NCBI RefSeq assembly: GCF_001905385.1
Contig: NZ_LIPF01000001.1
Coordinates: 300,765-364,764 of the forward strand
Reading direction: 5' to 3'
Source of the DNA: Streptomyces sp. CB02414
GTDB lineage: Bacteria; Actinomycetota; Actinomycetes; Streptomycetales; Streptomycetaceae
Length of the DNA stretch: 64,000 nt
Position 1 is the stretch's first letter, and every line of letters starts with the position of its first letter. The notes beneath the pieces were generated by a model. The model was given only the letters and a program-made list of their open reading frames with translations, ran no database searches and was not told where the DNA came from. Shown in pieces: positions 1-8,300 of this stretch. The translations under genes were made by a program, and so were the position numbers.

Positions 1-2
1 CG

Positions 3-284
3 GTGGCGGGCCAGCTGGACCTGAAGGCGCTGGCGGCCGCGGTGGGCGGCAAACGCGCGGCGATGGCCGACCCTGCCCTGGCCGAGCGGACCACGGGCTA
101 CGTGCGGGGCGGCATCTCGCCGCTGGGCCAGCGCAAGCGGCTGCCCACGGTTCTGGACGCGTCGGCGTCGGGCCACACCACGATCTGCGTCTCGGCGGGC
201 CGCCGGGGACTGGAGGTCGAGCTCTCCCCCGAGGACCTGGCCGGGCTCACGAACGCGATCCTCGCCCCGATCGGCCGCGCGTAG
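3..284 (+). CDS. YbaK/EbsC-type aminoacyl-tRNA deacylase, C-terminal part (5' truncated)
   Basis: The gene enters from the left edge, so only the last 93 residues are visible. The segment GGISPLGQRKRLPTVLD followed by TICVSAGRRGLEVEL is characteristic of YbaK/ProX-type editing domains. These proteins hydrolyse mischarged tRNA, classically Cys-tRNA(Pro), in the cytoplasm. The visible part ends the domain (strand with the SAGRRGLE motif, then a short helix EDLAGLTNAILAP), so no extra C-terminal domain is present. The real start lies outside the window; the GTG at position 3 is an internal valine. Substrate is inferred from the family only. Confidence 0.8.
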   Translation: MAGQLDLKALAAAVGGKRAAMADPALAERTTGYVRGGISPLGQRKRLPTVLDASASGHTTICVSAGRRGLEVELSPEDLAGLTNAILAPIGRA

Positions 285-856
285 CACTCGACGACCGCGC
301 CCCCGGACGACGGACGCGCGGCCCGCATCACCATCGGCCGCAAGCGCTCCTTCGACGCGCACAGCACCCCTCACCCGAACGACCACGCACAACCCGTCGA
401 CAACGCGCGGCCCACACCACAATCGACCGCACACACCCCTCCGACCCTCACACGCCCCTCACGCGCACGACCCCGCCGGCGAGCACGCGATCCGCCCTCC
501 GACCGTCCGCGCACACCCCTCGACGAACACGCGCCCCCGCCCCATCAACCGCACACAAGTCCGCCGGCAAGACGCGACCCGCTCTCCGACCGCCCGCGCA
601 CACCCCCACGACGAACACGCGCCCCCACCCGACCGCGCACAACCCATCTACGAACGCGCCCCCACCCCGATCGACCGCGCACAGCCCATCCACGAACGCG
701 CGCCCCGCTCCCGACCGACCGCGCACACCCCCTCGACGGGCGCGCGGTTCTCCGCTAATCAGACAGGACATGTCGAAGCGAACGCGCAAACGGAAGTGGC
801 GCACCAGGAAGGGCAGGGCCAACCACGGCCGCCGCCCCGCATGACAGGCGGTCCGC
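285..856. repeat. Gene-free gap with degenerate CGACCGCGCACA / ACGAACGCGCGCCC repeats
   Basis: This 572-bp stretch between two convergent genes has no convincing gene. From about 285 to 745 it consists of imperfect copies of two alternating words, CGACCGCGCACA-CCC and (G)ACGAACRCGCGCCCC, at roughly 35-45 bp spacing. Clear examples lie near 508-540, 592-625, 630-662, 672-703 and 714-748. The strand is C-rich and A-containing but T-poor. The reading frames it opens on the minus strand give Arg/Gly/Ala-rich low-complexity peptides, which look like by-products of the repeat. Its role is unknown. Confidence 0.55.
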
Positions 857-1552
857 CTACGCGGACTTCTCCCCGTACGGCGCGGGCCACGGGTCGGGCT
901 CCGGATCGCGGGGCCCGAACAGCCCGGTCAGGCCCAGGTGGACCACCAGCGCCGCGATCGGCCACGCCAGCAGCGCGCCCTCCGCCCCCAGCTTGAGCGG
1001 CGCCGGGAACGTCACGCCCTTGCCCACGTCCTTCGCGTGCGCGATGACGTCCTGGGTCGGCCCGAGCCAGAGCCCGAACCGCCAGGCCAGCACCGAGCCG
1101 AGCAGCCCGCCCGCGCCCAGCGCCACCACCAGCGGCACGCCCCCGCGCCGCCGCAGCAGGAACACGGCCACCGCGCTGAGCGCACCGAACGCGAGCGCGA
1201 GCAGCGTGAAGGTGCCGTCGACGCCGACCGACTGCTCGCCCTCGGACTCCTTGAGGTAGACCAGCCACCGGTCGCCGACCACTTCACCGACCAGCGGCAC
1301 GCTCGGCGCCAGCTGCCACCACAGCACGCCCAGCAGCAGCCCGGAGAGGGTCACCGCCGCCACGGTCACGGCCGCCTGCCGTACTTCGCTCAGCATTCCG
1401 GGGCCGTCCTGTTCTCCGTGCTCGCCGTGCGTGCCGTACGGGGCGCCGGGCGGGGTGCCCACCGCGTGCGCACCGACGGGCGGCGGCACCGGGCCGCCCT
1501 GGTACGACGAGCGTTCGTTCGGGGGCGGTGGCGGAGTCAGAGGAGCGGTCAC
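857..1552 (-). CDS. DUF2567-type integral membrane protein
   Basis: The protein has 231 residues. The first 50 or so are a Pro/Gly-rich cytoplasmic stretch. Three to four hydrophobic segments follow (about residues 58-80, 113-132, 138-160 and 193-213), with a 30-residue loop after the first that includes VGEVVGDRWLVYLKESEGEQ. This layout matches the actinobacterial DUF2567 family, whose function is not known. The start is GTG, within a run of C and G that offers only a weak ribosome site (GGCGGGGTGACC). It is separated from the ABC permease gene by about 170 bp on the same strand, reading leftwards, and may share that transcript. Confidence 0.7.
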   Translation of the reverse strand: MTAPLTPPPPPNERSSYQGGPVPPPVGAHAVGTPPGAPYGTHGEHGEQDGPGMLSEVRQAAVTVAAVTLSGLLLGVLWWQLAPSVPLVGEVVGDRWLVYLKESEGEQSVGVDGTFTLLALAFGALSAVAVFLLRRRGGVPLVVALGAGGLLGSVLAWRFGLWLGPTQDVIAHAKDVGKGVTFPAPLKLGAEGALLAWPIAALVVHLGLTGLFGPRDPEPDPWPAPYGEKSA

Positions 1553-1586
1553 CCCGCCATCGTGCCAAACCCGCCTGTGCGGCGCT

Positions 1587-2411
1587 TCACCGGACGGCGG
1601 CCCGGCGGTACGCCCAGGTCGCGACGGCCAGCGAGATCACGCCGACCACGGCGCACACCGCGAGGTCGCCGAGGACGAAGGCCCAGTCCGGCCGGCCCCC
1701 GAACGTACGCGCGAAGGCCTCCACGCCGTACGTCGAGGGCAGCAGGTCCCGTGCGAGGCGGACCACCTCGGGCATCCGCTCGGCGGGCAGCACGCCCAGC
1801 AGCAGCGCCGCCGACATGCCCAGCTGACCGAGAAGGGTGGCGAACTCGGGCCGGGGCGCGAGCAGCCCCAGGGCCGCGCCCAGCCCGGCGAGCGCGGCGC
1901 CCGCCAGTGGGATCACGGCCACCAGCACCCACAGATGGGTCATCGGCAGCCCGAACAGCAGGCACCCGAACACCGCCGTCACCACGGTCCCCGGCACGGT
2001 GAAGGACGCGTACGCGCCCGCCGCGCCCAGCACCACCGCGGCCGGCGGCACCGGCAGCGTCGCGTAGTGGTCGAGGCCGCCGCTGGCGCGCAGCTGCCCG
2101 AAGTACTGGGCGAGGAGGTTCAGCGCGACGAAGGCCACGACGAGCACCGCCGATCCGGCGACCACGGCCCGCGCCTCGCCGCCGCCGTCCACGACGCCCC
2201 GCATCAGGATCATGATGCCGATCGACTGGAAGGTGGCCACGAACAGCAGCGGGATGCGCGCGACCCGGGCCCGGGACAGCTGCGCCCGGTACACGGCCAC
2301 CAGGGAGGGCCACAGCCGCGCCTTGGGCCCGAGCTCGGCCGCGCCGACGGCGCCCTGCTCCTCGGCGGCCAGGGCACCGCCCGGCAGAACATCGGCGGGT
2401 ACGACACTCAC
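1587..2411 (-). CDS. ABC-2 type exporter permease
   Basis: The 274-residue protein has about six hydrophobic segments (near 57-75, 86-110, 130-155, 163-190, 196-210 and 243-265). It fits the DrrB/ABC-2 transporter family, which forms the membrane channel of drug or lipid exporters. Its ATPase is encoded just upstream. The start is GTG at 2411, preceded by GGGGAG at about 9 bp. That start overlaps the TGA of a 46-codon ORF (GTGA), so translation is probably coupled. Residues from about 35 (LWPSLVAVYRAQLSRARVAR) are the usual cytoplasmic lead-in to the first membrane segment. Substrate cannot be told. Confidence 0.85.
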   Translation of the reverse strand: MSVVPADVLPGGALAAEEQGAVGAAELGPKARLWPSLVAVYRAQLSRARVARIPLLFVATFQSIGIMILMRGVVDGGGEARAVVAGSAVLVVAFVALNLLAQYFGQLRASGGLDHYATLPVPPAAVVLGAAGAYASFTVPGTVVTAVFGCLLFGLPMTHLWVLVAVIPLAGAALAGLGAALGLLAPRPEFATLLGQLGMSAALLLGVLPAERMPEVVRLARDLLPSTYGVEAFARTFGGRPDWAFVLGDLAVCAVVGVISLAVATWAYRRAAVR

Positions 2412-2548
2412 GTCGCGCTGCTCCCCTTCGTCGGGTCCTTCGAAGCTCGCTGGGGGTCGGGGTCGTCCGTCACGGCCGTCCCGGTGGGTACGGATGCGGC
2501 GGCCGGTGTGCTCACCCTGCCCCCGCTGCTCGCCGTCGGGGTGTTCAC
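2408..2548 (-). CDS. Small coupled ORF between the two ABC transporter genes, or a displaced permease N-terminus
   Basis: A 46-codon ORF begins with GTG overlapping the ATPase stop (GTGA at 2545-2548) and ends with TGA overlapping the permease GTG (2408-2411). The peptide is Ser/Thr/Ala/Pro-rich (MNTPTASSGGRVSTPAAASV...). Most of its codons end in G or C, as expected for a translated Streptomyces frame. Two readings are possible. It may be a translation-coupling micro-ORF. Alternatively it may be the natural N-terminus of the permease, split from it by a single-base frameshift, since disordered Ser/Thr/Pro heads are common in these permeases. Confidence 0.45.
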   Translation of the reverse strand: MNTPTASSGGRVSTPAAASVPTGTAVTDDPDPQRASKDPTKGSSAT

Positions 2549-3564
2549 GCCCTCACCAGCCCCTGCCGCGCGGCGCCGCCCAGCGCCAGGTACACGTCCT
2601 CCAGGCTGGGCGTGGCGAGGGTGAAGTCGTCCAGGGCGGCGAAGGCGGCGCCGCCGGTGACGGTGGCGACGACCGCGCGGGCCTCCTCGGGGGCGAGCCG
2701 GAGCGTCCAGCGGCGTCCGGACTCGGCGGCGCGGTCGCGCAGGGCGGCGACCTCGGGGACGTTCAGCGGTGCGCTCTCGCGCCACACCAGGTCGACGCGG
2801 ACCTCGCCGGCGACCCTCTCCTTGAGGCCGGAGGGCGTGTCGCAGGCGATCACGCGTCCCCGGTCGAGGACGGCGACCCGGTCGAGGACGGTCTCGGCCT
2901 CGATGACGTTGTGGGTGACGAGCAGGACGGTGCTGCCGGACTCGGCGCGCCGCCGGTCGACGGCCGCCCACACGGCGCGCCGGGCCACCGGGTCCATGCC
3001 GGTGGTCGGCTCGTCCAGGACGAGCAGCGGGCGCTCGCCCACCAGCGCGGCGGCGAAGCAGGCGAGGCGGCGCTGGCCGCCGGAGAGCTTCTTGATCGGG
3101 CGGGAGGCGAGCGGGGTGAGGCCCAGCTCGTCGAGGACCGCGTCCCGCTCGGCGCGCGCCTGCCGCACCTCCAGGCCGCGCAGCCGCCCGGTGGTCTCCG
3201 CGGCGAGCGACACGGTCAGCTCGTCCAGGGCGCTGGACTCCTGCCCGAGGTAGGCGAGGATGCGGGCGGCCCGCTCGGGGTGGCGCACGATGTCGTGGCC
3301 GAGGATCTCCACGCTGCCGCTGTCGGGCCGCATCAGGCCGGTGAGCTGGCGTACGAGGGTGGACTTGCCGGCGCCGTTCGGTCCGAGCAGGCCGAAGATC
3401 TCACCGCGGCGGATGTCCAGGGTCACGTCGTCGGTGGCGCGGACCTCGGGAGTGGCGGGAACGCCGCGCCGGCCGCGTACCGCCGGATAGGTCTTGGTCA
3501 GTCCGCGCACCGCGCACACGGCATCGCCACCGGGTCGAGGTGCCTGTGCCGCGCGCGTACTCAC
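2545..3564 (-). CDS. ABC exporter ATP-binding subunit (DrrA-like)
   Basis: This 339-residue protein carries a full nucleotide-binding domain: Walker A GPNGAGKST near residue 60, signature LSGGQRR near 165, Walker B LLVLDEPTTGMD near 185 and the switch histidine in LVTHN near 220. The C-terminal 90 residues match the accessory region found in daunorubicin-resistance-type exporters. It would energise the permease encoded directly downstream. The start used here is GTG, without a strong ribosome site nearby. A later start is possible, because the conserved region begins only near VCAVRGLTKTYP. The stop overlaps the following small ORF. Confidence 0.9.
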   Translation of the reverse strand: MSTRAAQAPRPGGDAVCAVRGLTKTYPAVRGRRGVPATPEVRATDDVTLDIRRGEIFGLLGPNGAGKSTLVRQLTGLMRPDSGSVEILGHDIVRHPERAARILAYLGQESSALDELTVSLAAETTGRLRGLEVRQARAERDAVLDELGLTPLASRPIKKLSGGQRRLACFAAALVGERPLLVLDEPTTGMDPVARRAVWAAVDRRRAESGSTVLLVTHNVIEAETVLDRVAVLDRGRVIACDTPSGLKERVAGEVRVDLVWRESAPLNVPEVAALRDRAAESGRRWTLRLAPEEARAVVATVTGGAAFAALDDFTLATPSLEDVYLALGGAARQGLVRA

Positions 3565-3663
3565 AAGGGACGAGACTACGGGGTCCGTCCCCCCGCCCCG
3601 CCCTCGGGTCCGCCCATAAGTGTCGATTCAGCCGCGGGAGGGCCGGACGGGCCCCGGAGGGCC

Positions 3664-4881
3664 TTACTCCGGCGCGGGGGTGCGCTCGGTCGCCGTACGG
3701 ACGTCGACCTCGCGCCAGAAACCGGCCCGGATCGCGTACCGGTCGTGCTCGTCGATCTGGTCGTCCTTGTGGGCGAGCAGGCCGAAGCGGGCGGCGTAGC
3801 GCAGCAGCTCGCCGTCGACGCGGTGCGGGATGCGGGGGTACATCCCGGACAGCCGCTGCAGGTGGCCGTGGTCGCCGAGGCGCTCCAGCCAGCGGCGGGC
3901 GAAGACCTGGCCGACCTCGTAGGGGTCGCCGCCGACCGTGGTGATGTCCTCCTCGCGGTCGGCCCAGCGCTGCTCGGCCGTGGTGAGCTGGGCGAGCGTC
4001 GGCATGGAGGCGGCCTCGGCCGGTTCGGCGGCGGGCCGGTCGACCCAGCCCTTGTCGGAGGACCAGCGCAGGGTGGCGGAGGTCGGGGGGTGCGGGGCGG
4101 GGTGGGCGCCGGGGGCGCGCAGGGCGGCCAGGTCCTTGGGGGTGGGGACGCCCTTGGGGGGTGCCGCGCGCTCCTCGGTGCCGTTGCGCGCGGTGTCGGG
4201 CCGTACGGGGTGCTCGGGTTCCCGGGCGGGCCGCTCGGTGGTCGCGGAGAGGGCGGATTCGGGCAGCGGCGCGGAGAGGATCGCGGCGATCTCGGGGCGG
4301 GGCACGGGCGGCGGCGCGCAGATGCCGCCGAACTCCTTGGCGCGTACGGCCTTGGTGATCCACGCACGGTCCAGGACGCGGCGCTCGTCGGCCTCGGCGA
4401 CCAGGTCCTCGGACTGGTTGTAGTCGCCGTCGGCGGCCTGGACGGCCCACAGGTGGACGGCGACGCCGTGCTCCTTGGCGGCCATCATGCCGGGCAGCAG
4501 GTCGCCGTCGCCGGTGACGAGGACGACGTCGGAGCAGGCGCGGTTGCGGGCCAGTTCGGTGAGCTCGGCGTGCATGGCGGCGTCCACGCCCTTCTGCGCC
4601 CAGCGCCCGTCGCTGCGGGTGAGGGCGCCGAGGCGGACGGTGACCCGGGGCATCACGCGCAGTCGGCGGTGCTCGGGCTGCGGGACGCGGTCGGGGGCAC
4701 CGTCGAACCAGTAGATGCGCAGCAGAGGCTGCCGCGTGTCCGACTCGGCGCGGTCGCGCAGACCCTGGATGAGGGCGGCGTGATCGACGGTGATGCGGGA
4801 GCGTGAGGGCTCACCGGCGAGGAGACTGGCGGCGGCCCCCAGCAGATACCCGGCGTCCACCAGGACGATGCAGCGGTCCAC
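3664..4881 (-). CDS. NYN (PIN-like) domain protein
   Basis: The protein starts with a NYN domain, a PIN-like nuclease fold. Its acidic residues are visible in LVDAGYLL, in YWFDGAPD, in KGVDAAMHAEL and in VTGDGDLLPGM, which is the expected order of the metal-binding aspartates. Residues 190-300 are Pro/Ala-rich and poorly conserved. A second compact region at the C-terminus (WADREEDITT... to EVDVR) may be a winged-helix or RNA-binding module. An in-frame GTG lies 9 bp further upstream (4890), but AGAGG directly abuts it, so the second GTG, at normal spacing from AGAGG, is preferred. RNA cleavage is inferred from the family. Confidence 0.8.
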   Translation of the reverse strand: MDRCIVLVDAGYLLGAAASLLAGEPSRSRITVDHAALIQGLRDRAESDTRQPLLRIYWFDGAPDRVPQPEHRRLRVMPRVTVRLGALTRSDGRWAQKGVDAAMHAELTELARNRACSDVVLVTGDGDLLPGMMAAKEHGVAVHLWAVQAADGDYNQSEDLVAEADERRVLDRAWITKAVRAKEFGGICAPPPVPRPEIAAILSAPLPESALSATTERPAREPEHPVRPDTARNGTEERAAPPKGVPTPKDLAALRAPGAHPAPHPPTSATLRWSSDKGWVDRPAAEPAEAASMPTLAQLTTAEQRWADREEDITTVGGDPYEVGQVFARRWLERLGDHGHLQRLSGMYPRIPHRVDGELLRYAARFGLLAHKDDQIDEHDRYAIRAGFWREVDVRTATERTPAPE

Positions 4882-5116
4882 GCGATCCACCCTCTTTCCG
4901 GGAGGTTTGCTTCGGGCTTCCTTCGAGTCTGCCCGACCACGCGGAGGTTAACGGCGCGAACTCGATCTTCGGCGTGGCGTTTCCGCACCCCGCCGCGGAT
5001 TCGGCACCCTGACGGCCGCGTCACGCACGGTAATTGCCCGATATGCGTTCTTTGTTGGGCTGTGTGAATCTGAAATCGGCCCTGGCCCCTAGATCCCCCT
5101 CAGGAGGTAGATCACC

Positions 5117-5284
5117 ATGGCCAAGAACAAGAACAACCGTGACCGTAAGCAGCCCCAGTCCGCGCGTACCCCGCAGTCCGCCGAGTCCGCCGTCATGGAC
5201 CGCGAGGAGCAGCACTCCCCGCAGCTGACGACGCCCGGCGACGCCGCGTCCCGCAAGCGGCAGAAGCGCTTCGGCCACAACTGA
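5117..5284 (+). CDS. Small basic protein of 55 residues
   Basis: An ATG at 5117 stands 9 bp after a perfect AGGAGG (5102-5107). The 55-residue product begins MAKNKNNRDRKQ and ends SRKRQKRFGHN, with basic ends and an acidic, Gln/Ser-rich middle. It has no membrane segment and looks disordered. Codons are strongly biased to G/C at position three, and the ribosome site is among the best in the window. A strong hairpin follows the stop. It is divergent from the NYN gene and convergent with dnaE. I do not recognise a family beyond similar small hypothetical proteins in Streptomyces; nucleic-acid binding is only a guess from charge. Confidence 0.75.
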   Translation: MAKNKNNRDRKQPQSARTPQSAESAVMDREEQHSPQLTTPGDAASRKRQKRFGHN

Positions 5285-5320
5285 CACCCGTGCGACGGGC
5301 CGTGGCGGCCCCGCACCGAC

Positions 5321-5352
5321 GAGGGGCGCACCCGGAGACCGGGGCGCCCCTC
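5321..5352. terminator. Bidirectional terminator between the small basic gene and dnaE
   Basis: A perfect 9-bp stem (GAGGGGCGC at 5321-5329 with GCGCCCCTC at 5344-5352) encloses a 14-base loop. It lies 37 bp after the small gene and 24 bp after the dnaE stop on the other strand, so it can serve both convergent genes. There is no long T-tract, as is usual in Streptomyces. Confidence 0.65.
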
Positions 5353-5375
5353 GCTCGTTGCGGCCGCCGTCCCGC

Positions 5376-8300
5376 TCAACCCGCCAGGCAGGACGGGCCC
5401 AGCAGCACCTTCAGGTCGCCGAACAGGGCCGGGTCGGGCTTGACCCGGTGCCGGTCCAGGCGCAGCACGGTCGTCTTCGTCGGCCCCTGGAGCTTGATCC
5501 GCACCTCGCTGTCGCCCCGGTGGTGGGTGAGGATCTCGCCGAGACGGCTGACCATCGGCGGGGTGACCCTGGTCGCCGGGATGGTGAGGACCACGGGCGC
5601 GTTGGTGCCCGCGTTGGACAGGTCGGGGACCATCAGTTCCATCGCGACCAGCCGCGGCACGTCCTCGCGCTTGTCCAGGCGCCCCTTGACGAACACCACG
5701 GCGTCCTCGACCAGTTGCGTGGACACCAGCTGGTAGGTCGCCGGGAAGAACATGCACTCAATGGAGCCGGCCAGGTCCTCGACGGTGGCGATGGCCCAGG
5801 CGTTGCCCTGCTTGGTCATCTTGCGCTGGAGGCCGGAGATGATGCCGCCGATGGTGACGACCGCGCCGTCGCCGAAGTCACCGCCGGTGAGCTGGGAGAT
5901 GCCCGCGTCGGCCTTGTCGGACAGCACGTGCTCCAGGCCGAAGAGCGGGTGGTCGGAGACGTACAGGCCGAGCATCTCCCGCTCCTGGGCGAGGAGGTAG
6001 GTCTTGTCCCACTCGTCCTCGCCGAAGACCACGTCGAGTCCGAAGCCCGGTTCGTCGTTCGCCTCCTCGCCCATGCCGCCGAAGAGGTCGAACTGTCCCT
6101 CGGCCTCCTTGCGCTTGACCGCGACCACGTTGTCGATCATCGGCTCGTACTGGGCGGTGAGGCCCTTGCGGGTGTGGCCCATCTCGTCGAAGGCGCCGGC
6201 CTTGATCAGCGACTCGGTCGTGCGCTTGTTGCAGACGACCGCCTCCACCTTGTCCAGGTAGTCGGGGAAGGAGGCGTACTTCCCCTTGGCCTTGCGGCAC
6301 CGGATGATCGACTCGACCACGTTGGTGCCGACGTTGCGCACGGCGGAGAGGCCGAAGAGGATCACGTCGTCGCCCTGCGCGGCGAAGTTCGACATCGACT
6401 CGTTGACGTTGGGCGGCAGCACCTTGATGCCCATCCGCCGGCACTCGTTGAGGTAGACGGCCGACTTGTCCTTGTCGTCCTTGACCGAGGTGAGCAGAGC
6501 GGCCATGTACTCGGCGGGGTGGTTCGCCTTGAGGTACGCCGTCCAGTAGGAGACCAGTCCGTACGCGGCCGAGTGCGCCTTGTTGAAGGCGTAGCCGGCG
6601 AAGGGGACCAGCACGTCCCACAGGGCCTGGATGGCCTCGTCGCTGTAGCCGTTCTTCCGGGCGCCGGCCTGGAAGATGACGAAGTTCTTCTCCAGTTCCT
6701 CGGGCTTCTTCTTGCCCATCACGCGGCGCAGGATGTCGGCCTCGCCGAGCGAGTAGCCCGCGATGATCTGGGCGGCCTTCTGCACCTGCTCCTGGTAGAC
6801 GATCAGGCCGTAGGTGACCGCCAGGACCTCCTGGAGGGGCTCCTCCAGCTCCTTGTGGATCGGCGTGATCTCCTGGAGGCCGTTCTTGCGCAGCGCGTAG
6901 TTGGTGTGCGAGTCCATGCCCATCGGGCCGGGACGGTAGAGCGCGGAGACGGCGGAGATGTCCTCGAAGTTGTCGGGCTTCATCAGCCGCAGCAGGGACC
7001 GCATGGGGCCGCCGTCGAACTGGAAGACGCCGAGCGTGTCGCCGCGCTGGAGCAGTTCGAAGGTCGTCGGGTCGTCCAGCGGCAGCGACAGCAGGTCGAG
7101 GTCGATGCCCTTGTTGGACTTCACCATCTTGACGGCGTCGTCCATGATCGTGAGGTTGCGCAGGCCGAGGAAGTCCATCTTCAGCAGGCCGAGCGACTCG
7201 CACTGCGGGTAGTCCCACTGCGTGATGGTGACGCCGTCGGTGTGCCGGGTCCACAGCGGGGCGTGGTCGACGATCGGCTCGCTGGACATGATCACGCCGG
7301 CGGCGTGCACGCCCATCTGCCGCACCAGTCCCTCGACGCCCTTGGCGGTGTCGATGACCTTCTTGACGTCCGGCTCGTTCTCGTACATTCCGCGGATCTC
7401 GCCGGCCTCGCCGTAGCGCGGGTGGGCCGGGTCCGTGATGCCGCTGAGGTCGATGCCCTTGCCGAGGACGTCGGCGGGCATCGCCTTGGTGAGGCGGTCG
7501 CCCATCGCGTACGGGTAACCCAGCACGCGCGCGGAGTCCTTGATGGCGTTCTTCGCCTTGATCTTGCCGTACGTACCGATCATGGCGACCTTGTCGGCGC
7601 CGTACTTCTCCGTCACGTACCTGATCACCTCGACGCGCCGACGCTCGTCGAAGTCGATGTCGACGTCGGGCATGGAGACGCGCTCGGGGTTGAGGAACCG
7701 CTCGAAGATCAGGCCGTGCGGGATGGGGTCGAGGTCGGTGATGCCCATGGCGTACGCCACGATCGAGCCGGCCGCGGAGCCTCGGCCGGGGCCGACCGCG
7801 ATGCCCTGGTTCTTCGCCCACATGATGAAGTCGGCGACCACGAGGAAGTAGCCGGGGAACCCCATCTGGATGATGACGTCCATCTCGTACTCGGCCTGCT
7901 TCTGGCGGTCCTCGGGGACCTGGCCCGAGAAGCGGCGCTCCATGCCGCGGCGGACCTCCTCCTGGAACCAGGTGATCTCCGTGAAGCCCTCGGGGATGTC
8001 GAACTTCGGCATGAGGTCGCGCTTCTCGAACATGCCGGTGGTGTCGATCATCTCGGCGATCAGGCGCGTGTTGGCGCAGCCCTCCTGCCAGGCGTCGGAG
8101 GAGTCGATGGCGTACATCTCGTCCGTCGTCTTCAGGTAGTAGCCGGTGCCGTCGAAGCGGAAGCGGTCCGGGTCGGAGAGGTTCTTGCCGGTCTGGATGC
8201 AGAGCAGGGCGTCGTGGGCGGTCGCCTCGTGCGCGTAGGTGTAGTGCGAGTCGTTGGTGACCAGCGGGGGGATGCCGAGCTTCTTGCCGATCCGCAGCAG

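Noticed and set aside
285..770. Possible CRISPR array
   Set aside because: Repeats are diverged, the spacing is irregular, there are no unique spacers of constant length and no cas genes in the window.
448..822. Minus-strand frame with Arg/Gly/Ala repeats (124 codons)
   Set aside because: It follows the DNA repeat at 285-770, has no ribosome site and the periodicity is in the DNA, not a conserved protein.
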